Shown: positions 1 through 8,529 of the stretch, piece after piece | Numbering within the stretch: the first letter of the stretch is position 1 | Layout: every line of letters begins with the position of its first letter | Assembly: GCF_039982735.1 (NCBI RefSeq) | Contig: NZ_JBDWXV010000011.1 | Span: 682,001 to 746,000 of the forward strand | Length of the DNA: 64,000 nucleotides | From: Saccharospirillum sp039982735 | GTDB lineage: Bacteria > Pseudomonadota > Gammaproteobacteria > Pseudomonadales > Natronospirillaceae | Direction: 5' to 3' | Notes under the pieces: model-generated | Seen by the model: the letters and a program-made list of their open reading frames with translations, nothing else | The model's database searches: none | What the model was told of the DNA's origin: nothing | Position numbers and translations under genes: made by a program

Positions 1-623
1 AAGGCCAGCGTGCCCTCGCCAAGGTGCCACTCGCCAAGAGCAAGCTCCTCACCCGCCGGCAGGCCGTCAACCACCACATTGGGTCTGAAACGGCGCTGTT
101 CGAGACTCAGGCCCGTGGTGTTAACCAGCTCGTCTAGACTGGCCTGATTGCACACCAGCAACGGATACCCATCGGCAAAGCCCACGCGCTCGTCATCACT
201 GGCCTGTGCATCGGGAACCCGACGCTCACTGGCGTCGCCCAGCCAAACCAGTCGCACGGGCATACCCAGCTGTTCAGAAAACCATTCAGAGGCTGTGGTG
301 TCTACTTCATAGCCGGTCAATTCATCCTTCCAGACGGTAACCGTGATTTCAGGATACGTCTGCGACGATTGAGGGACAGGTAACAGGAGGGTGTGACCTT
401 TGGGTGAGGTAATCTGAATGCGACCATCAACCTGAGCCAGCCGATACAACGCCATCAACATCTGACTGCGCTGGGTAACAAACCGGCCACGCTCATCGAC
501 CAGCATCCAGCGGCGATCCCCGACCGGGCCGTTGTTATCAAAACTGAGGGAATCTACCTGAAGACCGGCCAACGATTTGACCGGGTAAACCCAAAGCTCC
601 CTGACTGACACCTGATAAGACAT
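1..623 (-). CDS. MOSC domain protein with N-terminal beta-barrel (3' end missing)
   Basis: The frame reads leftward from an ATG at 623 and runs off the left edge, so about 207 residues of the N-terminal part are visible. The start MSYQVSVRELWVYPVKSLAG is the typical opening of the MOSC N-terminal beta-barrel domain, followed by GPVGDRRWMLVD and, near the edge, RRFRPNVVVDGLPAGEE, the hallmark of the MOSC domain itself. MOSC proteins are molybdenum cofactor sulfurase-like or molybdoenzyme partner proteins (YcbX-like in gammaproteobacteria, acting in reduction of N-hydroxylated compounds). The family is secure; the exact substrate is not. The C-terminal part, including any fused ferredoxin domain, is outside the window. 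Confidence 0.85.
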   Translation of the reverse strand, partial: MSYQVSVRELWVYPVKSLAGLQVDSLSFDNNGPVGDRRWMLVDERGRFVTQRSQMLMALYRLAQVDGRIQITSPKGHTLLLPVPQSSQTYPEITVTVWKDELTGYEVDTTASEWFSEQLGMPVRLVWLGDASERRVPDAQASDDERVGFADGYPLLVCNQASLDELVNTTGLSLEQRRFRPNVVVDGLPAGEELALGEWHLGEGTLA

Positions 624-672
624 GCATTGTGCTCCCCCCGACATTGAGTCGGCTATTGGAGCAGAGACGGCC

Positions 673-1605
673 TCAGTCTTCCAGTGCTTCGATGCGTTCC
701 TTCACCAGGTTGGCCAGTTGTTCCGGGTGAAACTTCGACAAAAAGGCGTCACAGCCGACTTTTTCAACCATGGCCTTATTGAACTGACCACTCAGAGAGG
801 TGTGCAGCGCGATATAGAGATTTTTCAGCTTCGGGTCGCTGCGAATTTCCGTGGTCATCCGATAGCCGTCCATGCGTGGCATCTCGGCATCGGTTACCAG
901 CATCAGCAGCCGCTTTTCCAAAGGCGTATCGGATTCATCCGCCAGCCGGCGCAACAGGGCCAACCCCTCAACACCATCCATCGCCCGGTGCACGATCAAA
1001 CCCAATGATTCAAAGGTTGACGATGCCTGCGTCAGCGCCGTGTGGGAATCATCGACCATAACAATTTCACGACCCTGCGCTTTGGCGACAAAGTCGCCCT
1101 GCATGATTTCATCGGGCAGGCGGGCATCCATCGGTGCAATTTCAGCCAGCACCTTCTCGACATCGATGATTTCAACAATGCGGCCTTCGTGATGGGTAAT
1201 GGCGGTTAAATAGTGATGACGACCGGCCCCGGAAGGCGGCGGGAGAATTTCTTCCCAGTTCAGGTTGACGATACGATCAATCTGACCGACCAGGAACGCC
1301 TGAACCGTGCTGTTGTATTCGGTGACAATGATGGTCGAGTCTTCGGTTTCCGGGGTAGCCCGCATACCAATGGCAAGACTGAGGTCCATAACCGGAATGG
1401 CGCGGCCGCGCAGGTAAACTACGCCGATGACGGCCCGATGACGCTGTGGCATGCGGGTTACTTTGGGCAACGCCATCACTTCCTGAACCTTGAACACGTT
1501 GATCGCGTAGGTCTGCTGCCCGTTCAGACGAAACATCAGAATTTCAAGACGGTTTTGCCCAACCAGGTTGGTGCGACTATCGACACTGCTGAGTACACCC
1601 GCCAT
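673..1605 (-). CDS. cheV: Chemotaxis coupling protein CheV
   Basis: 310 residues: an N-terminal CheW-like domain (about 1-160, opening MAGVLSSVDSRTNLVGQNRL as in known CheV proteins) and a C-terminal receiver domain (about 175-305). In the receiver the acidic pocket is MVDDS, the phosphoacceptor Asp lies in VTDAEMPRMDGY and the conserved Lys in FLSKFHP. CheV couples chemoreceptors to CheA at the inner membrane and is thought to act as a phosphate sink or adaptation module. I chose the ATG at 1605 because GGGAGA sits six bases upstream and the protein then starts exactly like its relatives; an in-frame ATG at 1623 would add six residues. No other che gene is nearby, which is common for cheV. 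Confidence 0.93.
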   Translation of the reverse strand: MAGVLSSVDSRTNLVGQNRLEILMFRLNGQQTYAINVFKVQEVMALPKVTRMPQRHRAVIGVVYLRGRAIPVMDLSLAIGMRATPETEDSTIIVTEYNSTVQAFLVGQIDRIVNLNWEEILPPPSGAGRHHYLTAITHHEGRIVEIIDVEKVLAEIAPMDARLPDEIMQGDFVAKAQGREIVMVDDSHTALTQASSTFESLGLIVHRAMDGVEGLALLRRLADESDTPLEKRLLMLVTDAEMPRMDGYRMTTEIRSDPKLKNLYIALHTSLSGQFNKAMVEKVGCDAFLSKFHPEQLANLVKERIEALED

Positions 1606-1686
1606 CCGACTCTCCCGACTCATTGACGCGGTTAATAATTCAATGTATCGGCTCAGTTTAGTAGAGCTAGAGCTAAAACACGATGT

Positions 1687-2262
1687 TTAACTACCGGCTA
1701 CGGGGGAAGCAAAGCCAGCACAACGACAACTGTTGGCGTCTACCTGCAAGACACGGCCTACGCGAGACAGGGGTAACCAGTCATCCACCAGACTGTTGGC
1801 CGAGGTGCACCGCAAGCCATCGCTGTAAGGACCAAGATAACGGATCTGACCATCGGCTCCGGTCAGGGCCAGCATTGGACCGGGGGAATCGGGAAAATAA
1901 GCGGGGGACAAGGGGTCAGCCAGGTCAGCGTCCAAGAACGCATCACCTGCCTGATAGCGGTGATAGCCCAGCTCCAGGGCGCGGCTACTGAGGTCAGCCG
2001 CATGCTCGCCGGTGAAAAATCGGCACAGGCACCCTTTGGGCATCAGATGCACCAGGGCCGGGTGTTCCAGTGGCTGCTCATCGAGCCAGGTCTGCCAGTC
2101 GGCACCCCAGGCTGCGACGTCGGTGACCGACTCACCAAACCAGCCAAGATAGTGCGCCCGAAACCCAAGAGTCAAAGCGGCAAGAAGCAGCGCACCGACC
2201 GCTACCCCGAGTATTGCTCGCCACGGCCTCGTGCGCTGCGAGCGATCACCTTCATACGCCAT
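1687..2262 (-). CDS. Membrane-anchored thioredoxin-like protein, DUF6436 type
   Basis: 191 residues from the ATG at 2262. One transmembrane segment near residues 16-33 (ILGVAVGALLLAALTLGF) puts the rest in the periplasm. Two Cys-x-Cys motifs are visible, PKGCLCRFF and, near the C-terminus, DANSCRCAG, with a PGPMLALTGADGQIRYLGP stretch between them that resembles a thioredoxin-fold strand pair. This matches what I recall of DUF6436, a thioredoxin-like family of unknown role in marine gammaproteobacteria. A GTG at 2301 would extend it by 13 residues into the upstream lipoprotein gene. From the ATG, the gap to that gene is 7 bases, so the two are probably co-transcribed. Confidence 0.7.
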   Translation of the reverse strand: MAYEGDRSQRTRPWRAILGVAVGALLLAALTLGFRAHYLGWFGESVTDVAAWGADWQTWLDEQPLEHPALVHLMPKGCLCRFFTGEHAADLSSRALELGYHRYQAGDAFLDADLADPLSPAYFPDSPGPMLALTGADGQIRYLGPYSDGLRCTSANSLVDDWLPLSRVGRVLQVDANSCRCAGFASPVAGS

Positions 2263-2269
2263 TTGCGAT

Positions 2270-2974
2270 TTATCGAAGCGTATCGCAACGACCCCACTCA
2301 CATTGCATCAGCACATAACTGCTGTCGCTGCACACGGCATCGTAAACTTCCAGCGGCCACTCGTTGCGCAGAATGGAAACCTGAGGCTGGTTGCACCCCT
2401 GCGCCTGAAGTTTTTGCTCGACCACAAACAGAGATCGGCCATAGCGGCGATAGCGGGCATTGATCACCCTTGCCTGATCCACATCAGCCATTTGCTGTTT
2501 TTCGTCGTTCTGTAAGGTCACCAGCGTTTCGAAATGATCGGAATTGCGGCTCAGGTCCCGTTCACCGTCCTGAAATGCCGTCAATTCGCGCTCGCAGTTG
2601 CGTTCGGGCCGGTCGTCCAGCCAATCGGTTACCTGCTCGCTGGCGTCTGACTGCACCATCTCAATGACCTGCATCGACAGGTAAGCACGCTGATCTTCAA
2701 TTGGGGCCGTTTGCTGATCCCAGTTCAATTGCAACAAGCCATAGTCGGCCGCACTGACGGCAGCACCGTTGCGACGCCACCAGTCGCGTTGCGTCTGGGT
2801 TGCCTTGGATTCGAGTTGAGGACTGAGCGACTGGCACTGACTGGCCAGCTCGCGCAGGCTGGCATCTGTGGTCAGGGCATAGTGAATGGCTTCACTGCGG
2901 GGGGTGGGCAGGCTGGCACACCCAGCCAATACAGTGGCAGCGACGGCCACCAGCGAGCAGGTTCTAACGACCAT
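2270..2974 (-). CDS. Hypothetical lipoprotein
   Basis: 234 residues with a clear lipoprotein signal: hydrophobic h-region and lipobox VLAGC, so Cys19 would be lipidated. Ser at +2 and +3 context (C-A-S) does not suggest inner-membrane retention, so outer-membrane anchoring is likely. The mature part is rich in Gln, Asp and Arg, mostly predicted helix, with four further Cys residues near the C-terminus (around GCNQPQ, DAVCSD, MQCEWG, RCDTLR), possibly paired by disulfides in the periplasm. The next gene downstream encodes a periplasmic CxC protein seven bases away, which makes a redox link conceivable but unproven. GGAG lies seven bases before the ATG. I do not recognise the family. Confidence 0.75.
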   Translation of the reverse strand: MVVRTCSLVAVAATVLAGCASLPTPRSEAIHYALTTDASLRELASQCQSLSPQLESKATQTQRDWWRRNGAAVSAADYGLLQLNWDQQTAPIEDQRAYLSMQVIEMVQSDASEQVTDWLDDRPERNCERELTAFQDGERDLSRNSDHFETLVTLQNDEKQQMADVDQARVINARYRRYGRSLFVVEQKLQAQGCNQPQVSILRNEWPLEVYDAVCSDSSYVLMQCEWGRCDTLR

Positions 2975-3116
2975 CTACAACTCCATCGGGAAATAAAACA
3001 AACACTGAAGTGACCAGTATAACGCCCGACACCCCGCGCGTCTTGGCCCATCCTGAACATAAACACGATATCTAACGGACTCATCCGTCAGTCTGAGCCG
3101 ATTTGGGCCCACGGTT

Positions 3117-3380
3117 CTAGGGACTGATTTGAGTTTTGAATTGAGCCAGATAGTGGATGACATCGTCAGCGGAAAATGGCCAGCCTAAATCGTAATCAGC
3201 GCCTTCGAGTCTGATCACCGGAATCCGAATGCCATATCGCTCGACCAGTTCATCCTGACTGGCAATATCCACGTTTGACCAACGTAGTTCCGGCTCCGTC
3301 TGCAACACCTCCTGCAGAACGGTCTCGGCGTAATCACAGAGGTGACAGCCATCGGTCGTATACAACGTCAGGTTCAACAC
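3117..3380 (-). CDS. Glutaredoxin-like thiol protein (DUF836 type)
   Basis: About 87 residues. The first strand is followed by TTDGCHLCDYAE, a CxxC redox motif (Cys12 and Cys15 from the start used here), and IRIPVIRLEG carries the cis-proline of the thioredoxin fold. This is the short glutaredoxin-like family found across gammaproteobacteria; partners are unknown. No ATG is available. The start is uncertain: GTG at 3380 has GGAG six bases upstream, TTG at 3377 nine bases, and TTG at 3392 would put the ribosome-binding site inside the gene. The gene is flanked by intergenic gaps on both sides and appears monocistronic. Confidence 0.8.
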   Translation of the reverse strand: MLNLTLYTTDGCHLCDYAETVLQEVLQTEPELRWSNVDIASQDELVERYGIRIPVIRLEGADYDLGWPFSADDVIHYLAQFKTQISP

Positions 3381-3502
3381 ACCTGGCTCCAATTTTTGAA
3401 TGAACCCACATTGTAGAACCGCAGACAGTCAATACCAGCAAGCGCGACCGAATTTTGTGAACTGGTCACGATGATCTATAAAACGGGAATCACCGGGCCA
3501 GC

Positions 3503-4591
3503 TCACTCACCGCCGAGTAGTGAACGAGTGAAGGCTTCAAGACGCCCATCGTTCAGCGGGTGGTTTTTCATCGTTTCGGGCAGGGCATCCCGGCTGTTAA
3601 AACGGTCTAGCCACTCTTGCTGGGCCGCCAGCATGTCACGGGCGTAATCGCGCAACGACTCCAAACCGCGCGGCAACTGGGTTTCTGAACTGGCCGACTG
3701 ATAGGCTGCTACGCCCTTAGCTTCCACTTCCCGCATGCGCAGATCCATCGAAGCCAGGCTGGTCCCATCAATGCTCAGCGCTTGCGCCTGCTCCCAGGCC
3801 AGCGCCATGTCACCGTCGTAAAATTCGTTAGCCAATTCGTTGACATCGGCCAGTAAGGCATTCAGATCGGCTCGTTCGGTTTCATTCAGGTCGCCTTCAA
3901 TCATCAACTGAAAATCATTGCTGTTGGTACGCCCCCAGCTCAGCGATTCACCACTCTGATTGCGCTGAAAGTCTGCCCCGGCCTCTTCGGTGTTGCGAAC
4001 CTGGATACGTATCGAGTCGCCTTCAAGGGTCTTCAGGTTGAGTGAGAACGATTGTTCCTGATACTGGTACACGCTGATGCGCCGGTTTTCGGTGGCAACC
4101 GTTTCATTGTCTGGCGTCTCGGTAACCGGAGCCTTCGCCGACAGATCCCGGGATTCAAGAATATCGGTCAACCCCTGGTAGGCACTGTCGATTTTGGCAT
4201 CCAGTCCATCGTTCATCTTGTTCATGGCCTGGAGCGCGTCACGAGCTTCACCAAACCCCTGTTTCAGGCCCTTTTCAGCCGCCTGCCACATTTTTTCCAT
4301 CTCAGCCTCAGAGGCACCCGAAGCTTCAGCCTGGGCCAGTCGCCCTTGCATAAAGCTCCACAGGTTTTTGACCAGTCCATCGACATCAAAGGCCTTGCCC
4401 GGCGCCGGCGCTGTCTGATCCGCACGTTCAACACCGCGATTCTGGCCCGGTGCCGTCGCCAGCCCCTGGCCAACACCTCGTCCAGGGCCGTCAATGCCAG
4501 CACGGGCAGATGGATTACCCTCCTGTGAAGGCCGGTTCTGGGTCGGCAGTGATTGCGGTAGCGGACTCCATTGACCAATGGCACTGTTCAT
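3503..4591 (-). CDS. DUF5610 domain protein
   Basis: 362 residues. The first 80 residues are low in hydrophobics and rich in Gly, Pro, Gln and Arg (disordered linker). Residues from about 85 to 165 (FDVDGLVKNLWSFMQGRL ... GLTDIL) look like the DUF5610 domain, a helical region seen in marine gammaproteobacteria, followed by a beta-rich part (RISVYQYQEQSFSLNLKT, SIRIQVRNT) and a helical C-terminus. There is no signal peptide. Function is unknown. The start is set by AGGGGA six bases upstream of the ATG at 4591; an ATG at 4606 lies before that site and is unlikely. Divergent from the LysR gene, with a 277-base shared upstream region that is AT-rich near 4740-4800. Confidence 0.75.
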   Translation of the reverse strand: MNSAIGQWSPLPQSLPTQNRPSQEGNPSARAGIDGPGRGVGQGLATAPGQNRGVERADQTAPAPGKAFDVDGLVKNLWSFMQGRLAQAEASGASEAEMEKMWQAAEKGLKQGFGEARDALQAMNKMNDGLDAKIDSAYQGLTDILESRDLSAKAPVTETPDNETVATENRRISVYQYQEQSFSLNLKTLEGDSIRIQVRNTEEAGADFQRNQSGESLSWGRTNSNDFQLMIEGDLNETERADLNALLADVNELANEFYDGDMALAWEQAQALSIDGTSLASMDLRMREVEAKGVAAYQSASSETQLPRGLESLRDYARDMLAAQQEWLDRFNSRDALPETMKNHPLNDGRLEAFTRSLLGGE

Positions 4592-4868
4592 AGTGTTCCC
4601 CTGCATTTCGGTAACGCGGTGAATGTATACGGCGGCTTAAAGGCGTTAGCGGCCTGAATACGGTGATCTTTAATGACTTGAGCCAGATAATTGAATCCTT
4701 GGGTAACGATTTGCAAGCCCGTGTAAACGCAGTCTGAAAAGTGCCAAACGATTATCAAAATTTAATCATCAATACAGTTGGATTATTGATAGAGTGCGAT
4801 TATTATCAGCTCCAGCTCGCTAATAAGGCGTTTTGACACCGTTTCATGAAACCAAACAGGGTAATACC

Positions 4869-5777
4869 ATGGCGCGACTCGACTCACTGATCATTTTTAC
4901 CACCGTCGTGAAAGCCAACAACTTCACCAATGCCGCCCATCAACTGGGCCTGACACCCTCGGCGGTGAGCAAGCAGATCAGCTTGCTGGAAGACAAACTC
5001 GGCGTACGCTTACTCAACCGGACCACACGCTCGGTCAGCCCTACTGAGGCTGGTCAGCTTTTCTTTAATCGCTGCAGCCGCATTCTCGAAGACCTCGAAG
5101 AAGCCGAGCATATGGTTAAAGACCTGGAGACCTCCCCGCGCGGCACCCTGCGGATCACCGCCACACCGACCTTTGGCCGGTCGATGCTGATGAAGATCTT
5201 CTCCAAGTTTCTGGAACAGTATCCCAATGTGAATTTTGATCTGATTCTGGCAGACAAGGGGCTCGATCTGGTACGCGAGGGCATCGACCTGGCCATTCAC
5301 CTGGGTTCCCTGCAAGACAGCCGCCTGGTCGCCCGGCCCGTGGCCAAGCAGAAAGTCATCCTCACCGGTACCCGTAAATACCTCGATGAACACGGTCACC
5401 CGAAGAAGCTCGGTGACCTCTACGAACACCATATTCTGATGGTCTCGGGCATCGACTTCGCCGAACCGCGCTGGATCAAACGGTTTCTGAAAGAAGCCGG
5501 CCTGCAAAACAAGGACCGGCGTTTTACGGTGAACGATCTGGATACGTTGTGCGAGGCGACCATGAACGACATGGGCATCACGGCCCTGCCCTATTACATG
5601 GTGCGTGACGAACTGGCGAGCGGGAAAATGGTGCATCTGCTTCCGGAGATCATTTTCCCCAGCCGCACCATTCATGTGGTGTATCCAGAGAACCGCTACC
5701 TTTCAGCGAAAAGCCGCGCCTTTGTTGATTTTATGGCGGCCTACTTTGAAGAGCACGATCTCGACAAAACCGGTTGA
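4869..5777 (+). CDS. LysR-family transcriptional regulator
   Basis: 302 residues from the ATG at 4869, which has AGGG eight bases upstream; an ATG at 4833 is in frame but lacks a site. N-terminal winged helix-turn-helix: FTTVVKANNFTNAAHQLGLT and SAVSKQISLLEDKLGVRLLN are textbook LysR. The C-terminal half is a periplasmic-binding-like effector domain (LRITATPTFGRSMLMKIF ... LDLVREGIDLAIHLG). It resembles the large AaeR/DmlR-like subgroup; effector and targets cannot be told from sequence. The neighbour across the divergent region is a DUF5610 gene, and the downstream gene is convergent, so it is probably transcribed alone. Confidence 0.9.
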   Translation: MARLDSLIIFTTVVKANNFTNAAHQLGLTPSAVSKQISLLEDKLGVRLLNRTTRSVSPTEAGQLFFNRCSRILEDLEEAEHMVKDLETSPRGTLRITATPTFGRSMLMKIFSKFLEQYPNVNFDLILADKGLDLVREGIDLAIHLGSLQDSRLVARPVAKQKVILTGTRKYLDEHGHPKKLGDLYEHHILMVSGIDFAEPRWIKRFLKEAGLQNKDRRFTVNDLDTLCEATMNDMGITALPYYMVRDELASGKMVHLLPEIIFPSRTIHVVYPENRYLSAKSRAFVDFMAAYFEEHDLDKTG

Positions 5778-5784
5778 TTTCTCG

Positions 5785-5809
5785 TTCAGGCCGCCCCGGG
5801 CGGCCTGAA
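5785..5809. terminator. Hairpin between convergent genes
   Basis: A GC-rich inverted repeat, TTCAGGCCGCCC facing GGGCGGCCTGAA, lies between the convergent LysR and YajG-type genes. It has no clear T-run on either side, so a bidirectional terminator is likely but not certain. Confidence 0.55.
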
Positions 5810-5823
5810 TTGCGACAACCTAT

Positions 5824-6408
5824 TTATTGCTGGTTAAGAAAAGACTCAAGGCCCGGGTCTGAATACATCCGTTCAAGTGCGGCGTCGAAGACGTAGTTCA
5901 TTAACTCGGCATTCTCTTCCTCGCTGGGATACCGCAAGGTTTCGATCATGCGCTGAGCCCGAAAGCTGTTGGAATAGACCGCCCCGTCAGCGACCGCCTG
6001 TACCGAAAAGCGCGCTGCACCGGTAGCCTCCTTGCGGGCTGCATCGATGCTGGTTACCCGATAGGACAGCTCTTCAAGGGCAAAGGTCAGCTCCACATCC
6101 GCATTCATTTCAACGAGCTGGTAGCCCGCCCGTTCCATGACCTGTTCGGACAGTTGCTGCAGGTCAGCCCGCAGATCGCCCCGTGCGGAAATGACGCTGC
6201 TGTCTGTATAGGCACCGCCGCGCACCCCGATCTGATTGCTGGAACGGCTATCTTCTGCGAACACATAGACTGACGCTCCGTTACCGGATGGCAGACTGCC
6301 TGCCTCTAACGAGGGTTGAAACTGAATTTGCTGGGGTGAAAACTGGGCACAACCAGCCAGTAACAAGGCTGCACCGCCTACCCATAAACCGCGAATAGCC
6401 GTCAACAT
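5824..6408 (-). CDS. YajG-type lipoprotein
   Basis: 194 residues. Signal with lipobox LLAGC, lipid-carrying Cys20. The mature protein follows the layout of E. coli YajG: VRGGAYTDSSVISARGDLRA, then QVMERAGYQL, VELTFALEELSY, a strand-rich core and a C-terminal helix ending SDPGLESFLNQQ. YajG is an outer-membrane-associated lipoprotein of unknown function, often next to ampG in enterics; no such neighbour is present here. It is convergent with the LysR gene and downstream of yaaA on the same strand, with a 45-base gap, so co-transcription with yaaA is unlikely in that order but cannot be excluded. Confidence 0.75.
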   Translation of the reverse strand: MLTAIRGLWVGGAALLLAGCAQFSPQQIQFQPSLEAGSLPSGNGASVYVFAEDSRSSNQIGVRGGAYTDSSVISARGDLRADLQQLSEQVMERAGYQLVEMNADVELTFALEELSYRVTSIDAARKEATGAARFSVQAVADGAVYSNSFRAQRMIETLRYPSEEENAELMNYVFDAALERMYSDPGLESFLNQQ

Positions 6409-6453
6409 GACACACTCCTGAATTCTGTAGTGAATTGAGTATCAAAGCCCGGG

Positions 6454-7248
6454 TCAGCTTACACCCGGTACCTCGTCGCGCAAGAATTGCCAGCGACTGG
6501 CCGTGGACCGTTCAGCATCAAAACGATAACCCGCCCAGTCAAACGCCTTAAGGTCTTCAACCGAATCGACGTTATGGTCCAGCATGTACCGGACCATCAG
6601 GCCTCGCGCTTTCTTGGCATAGAACGAGATGATTTTGTATTGCCCGTTCTTCAGATCCCGAAATTCCGGTGTCACTACCGGAACCGGCAACCGTTTCGGC
6701 CTTACCGCTTTAAAGTATTCGTTTGATGCCAGGTTGACCAGTGTTTTGGCACCGGCTTTACGCACATCCTCCGCCAGCGCATCCGTCAGGGTATCACCCC
6801 ACCAGTCGTAGAGGGAACGTCCACGCGGGTTGGACAACCGGGTACCCATTTCCAGCCGATAGGGCAGAATACGGTCTAGCGGTCGCAATACACCATACAA
6901 ACCCGACAGGATGCGCACCTGCTCTTGTGCCCGGTCAATCTGTGGCGCTGTCAGTGTTGCAGCCTCCAGACCCTGGTAGACATCCCCGATAAACGCAAAA
7001 AGCGCCGGTTTACTCTTGGCGGGATCCATAGGCAACTGCCAACGACTGAACCGATCCACATTCAGACTGGCCAGTGATTCACTCAGCGACATCAGGCCCT
7101 GCAGGTCACCGACGGTGCAGGTCCGCAAGAGATCGACCAGCTCAGCGGCCTCCTGATTAAACCGCCCTTCGGTTAGGGTGTCGACGGGGGCTGCTGTTTC
7201 GAAATCCAGTTTTTTGGCGGGTGAAATAACCGACATCACGGCTGGCAT
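6454..7248 (-). CDS. yaaA: Peroxide stress response protein YaaA
   Basis: 264 residues. Strong match in memory to E. coli YaaA: SVISPAKKLDFE at the start, LSGLYGVLRPLDRILPYRLE in the middle, then LVNLASNEYFKAV and YKIISFYAKKARGLMVRYM near the end. YaaA limits DNA damage under peroxide stress by lowering free intracellular iron and binds DNA. I used the ATG at 7248 because AGGAGG lies 11 bases upstream; an ATG at 7236 would also give a natural start, and the open frame upstream to 7362 has no family similarity. Divergent from gloB with about 170 bases between them. Confidence 0.92.
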   Translation of the reverse strand: MPAVMSVISPAKKLDFETAAPVDTLTEGRFNQEAAELVDLLRTCTVGDLQGLMSLSESLASLNVDRFSRWQLPMDPAKSKPALFAFIGDVYQGLEAATLTAPQIDRAQEQVRILSGLYGVLRPLDRILPYRLEMGTRLSNPRGRSLYDWWGDTLTDALAEDVRKAGAKTLVNLASNEYFKAVRPKRLPVPVVTPEFRDLKNGQYKIISFYAKKARGLMVRYMLDHNVDSVEDLKAFDWAGYRFDAERSTASRWQFLRDEVPGVS

Positions 7249-7418
7249 CTGGAACGGTTCCTCCTGGTAAGATGGTTGAGCAGTGGCCTGCCCTGCTGGT
7301 AGCGGCCCTACCGGCTGGCATGGGTCTGGCGTATCCTGCCGAGCATTCCATGACAGCATCATTGTTTCAAACGGGATTTTTGCATAGGGTTAATAGAAAT
7401 AATGCCAGTGAGTATATC

Positions 7419-8192
7419 ATGAGAGTCATTCGAACCTTCGTTCCAAACTCTTTGCAGAACTACAATCATCTGGTGGTGTGCGAGCACAGCCAGGCCACAG
7501 CGGCTGTAGATCCCTACGATGCCGACCACTTGCTCACGCTGGCAGAAGATCAGGGGTTGCGCATCACCGATATCTGGATCACCCATGAACACGGCGATCA
7601 TATCCGGCATCTGGACGAGTTGAAGGCCAAGACCGGCGCCCGGGTTCGGGCTCCGGCTTCCTGCCAGGGTCGTTTTCAGGCCGATCAGTGGCTGGCAGAC
7701 GGCGACGAATTAACCCTGGGCCAGTCCACCGCGCATTTCTGGGCCTCCCCCGGTCACACTCCCGGGCATGGGGTGTTTTATCTGACCGAGCCTGAACCCG
7801 CGCTTATTTGTGGCGACACCCTGTTCAATGCCGGTGTTGGCAATACCCGTTCCGGCGATACCGACACCCTGTTTCACAGCATTGAACAACTTCGCCAGCG
7901 GGCCCACCCGGAAACGCGCATTTACCCCGGGCACGACTACCTGCCAACCAATTTGGCCTTTACACTCAGCATCCTGCCGGGCCATTCACCCGCCGAAGCC
8001 ATGAAAGCCACCAGCGAACAGCAAACACCGGATACCCGCCTGACGACGACCCTGGCCGATGAGGCCGACATCAACCTGTTTTTCCGGCTCGAAGACGACA
8101 CCCTGGCGCAGGTGCTCAATGATCGGGGGTTTCGAACTGACACCAGGCAAGACCGTTTTACAGCGCTGCGTCAGCTAAGGGATCAGTGGTGA
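7419..8192 (+). CDS. gloB: Hydroxyacylglutathione hydrolase (glyoxalase II)
   Basis: 257 residues. Metallo-beta-lactamase fold with the dinuclear metal motif THEHGDH (His56, His58, Asp60, His61), plus SPGHTPGHG, ICGDTLFNAG and YPGHDYLPTN, and the short glyoxalase II C-terminal helical domain. It hydrolyses S-D-lactoylglutathione to D-lactate and glutathione in methylglyoxal detoxification. The ATG at 7419 gives the family start (MRVIRTFVPN...). An ATG at 7350 is in frame but adds unrelated residues. Its stop overlaps the start of the PilZ gene by four bases, so the two are translationally coupled. Confidence 0.93.
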   Translation: MRVIRTFVPNSLQNYNHLVVCEHSQATAAVDPYDADHLLTLAEDQGLRITDIWITHEHGDHIRHLDELKAKTGARVRAPASCQGRFQADQWLADGDELTLGQSTAHFWASPGHTPGHGVFYLTEPEPALICGDTLFNAGVGNTRSGDTDTLFHSIEQLRQRAHPETRIYPGHDYLPTNLAFTLSILPGHSPAEAMKATSEQQTPDTRLTTTLADEADINLFFRLEDDTLAQVLNDRGFRTDTRQDRFTALRQLRDQW

Positions 8193-8461
8193 GTCGCGAT
8201 CAGCGGGGACACCCGCGAACACGGCTGGAGGTCACCATCGAACTGGTGACGCGCGCCGGTTATCGCACCGAAGCAAAGACCTGGAACATCTCGGACGGCG
8301 GCACCTTTGTAGAGCTGACTCCGGCCCAGAAGCAGCACTTCAACCTGGGGACCCAGGTACGAAGCCAGGTTCAGGGTCTACCCATGCCCGCACCTGTCGT
8401 GATGATGCGTGTTGTTCGGCACGCCCCTTCTGGTATCGGGCTGAAAATCATCAGCGACTGA
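8189..8461 (+). CDS. PilZ domain protein (c-di-GMP binding)
   Basis: 90 residues, essentially one PilZ domain. The c-di-GMP contact motifs are visible: RGHPRTR (RxxxR type) near the N-terminus and NISDGG (D/NxSxxG type) about 30 residues later. Small single-domain PilZ proteins act as c-di-GMP receptors controlling motility, pili or exopolysaccharide. The GTG start at 8189 overlaps the gloB stop as GTGA; a GTG three bases earlier is the alternative. A diguanylate cyclase and an EAL-HDOD gene elsewhere in the window show that c-di-GMP signalling is present, but nothing links them directly. Confidence 0.9.
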   Translation: MSRDQRGHPRTRLEVTIELVTRAGYRTEAKTWNISDGGTFVELTPAQKQHFNLGTQVRSQVQGLPMPAPVVMMRVVRHAPSGIGLKIISD

Positions 8462-8490
8462 CGCACCAGCCTTAATAAACAGACACAGAG

Positions 8491-8518
8491 CCCGGTGACG
8501 GACTATCGCGCCACCGGG
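8491..8518. terminator. Hairpin between convergent pilZ and tas
   Basis: CCCGGTG at 8491-8497 pairs with CACCGGG at 8512-8518. The gap between these convergent genes is short and there is no T-run, so a terminator role is likely but weakly supported. Confidence 0.4.
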
Positions 8519-8529
8519 AAAGGGTCAGA

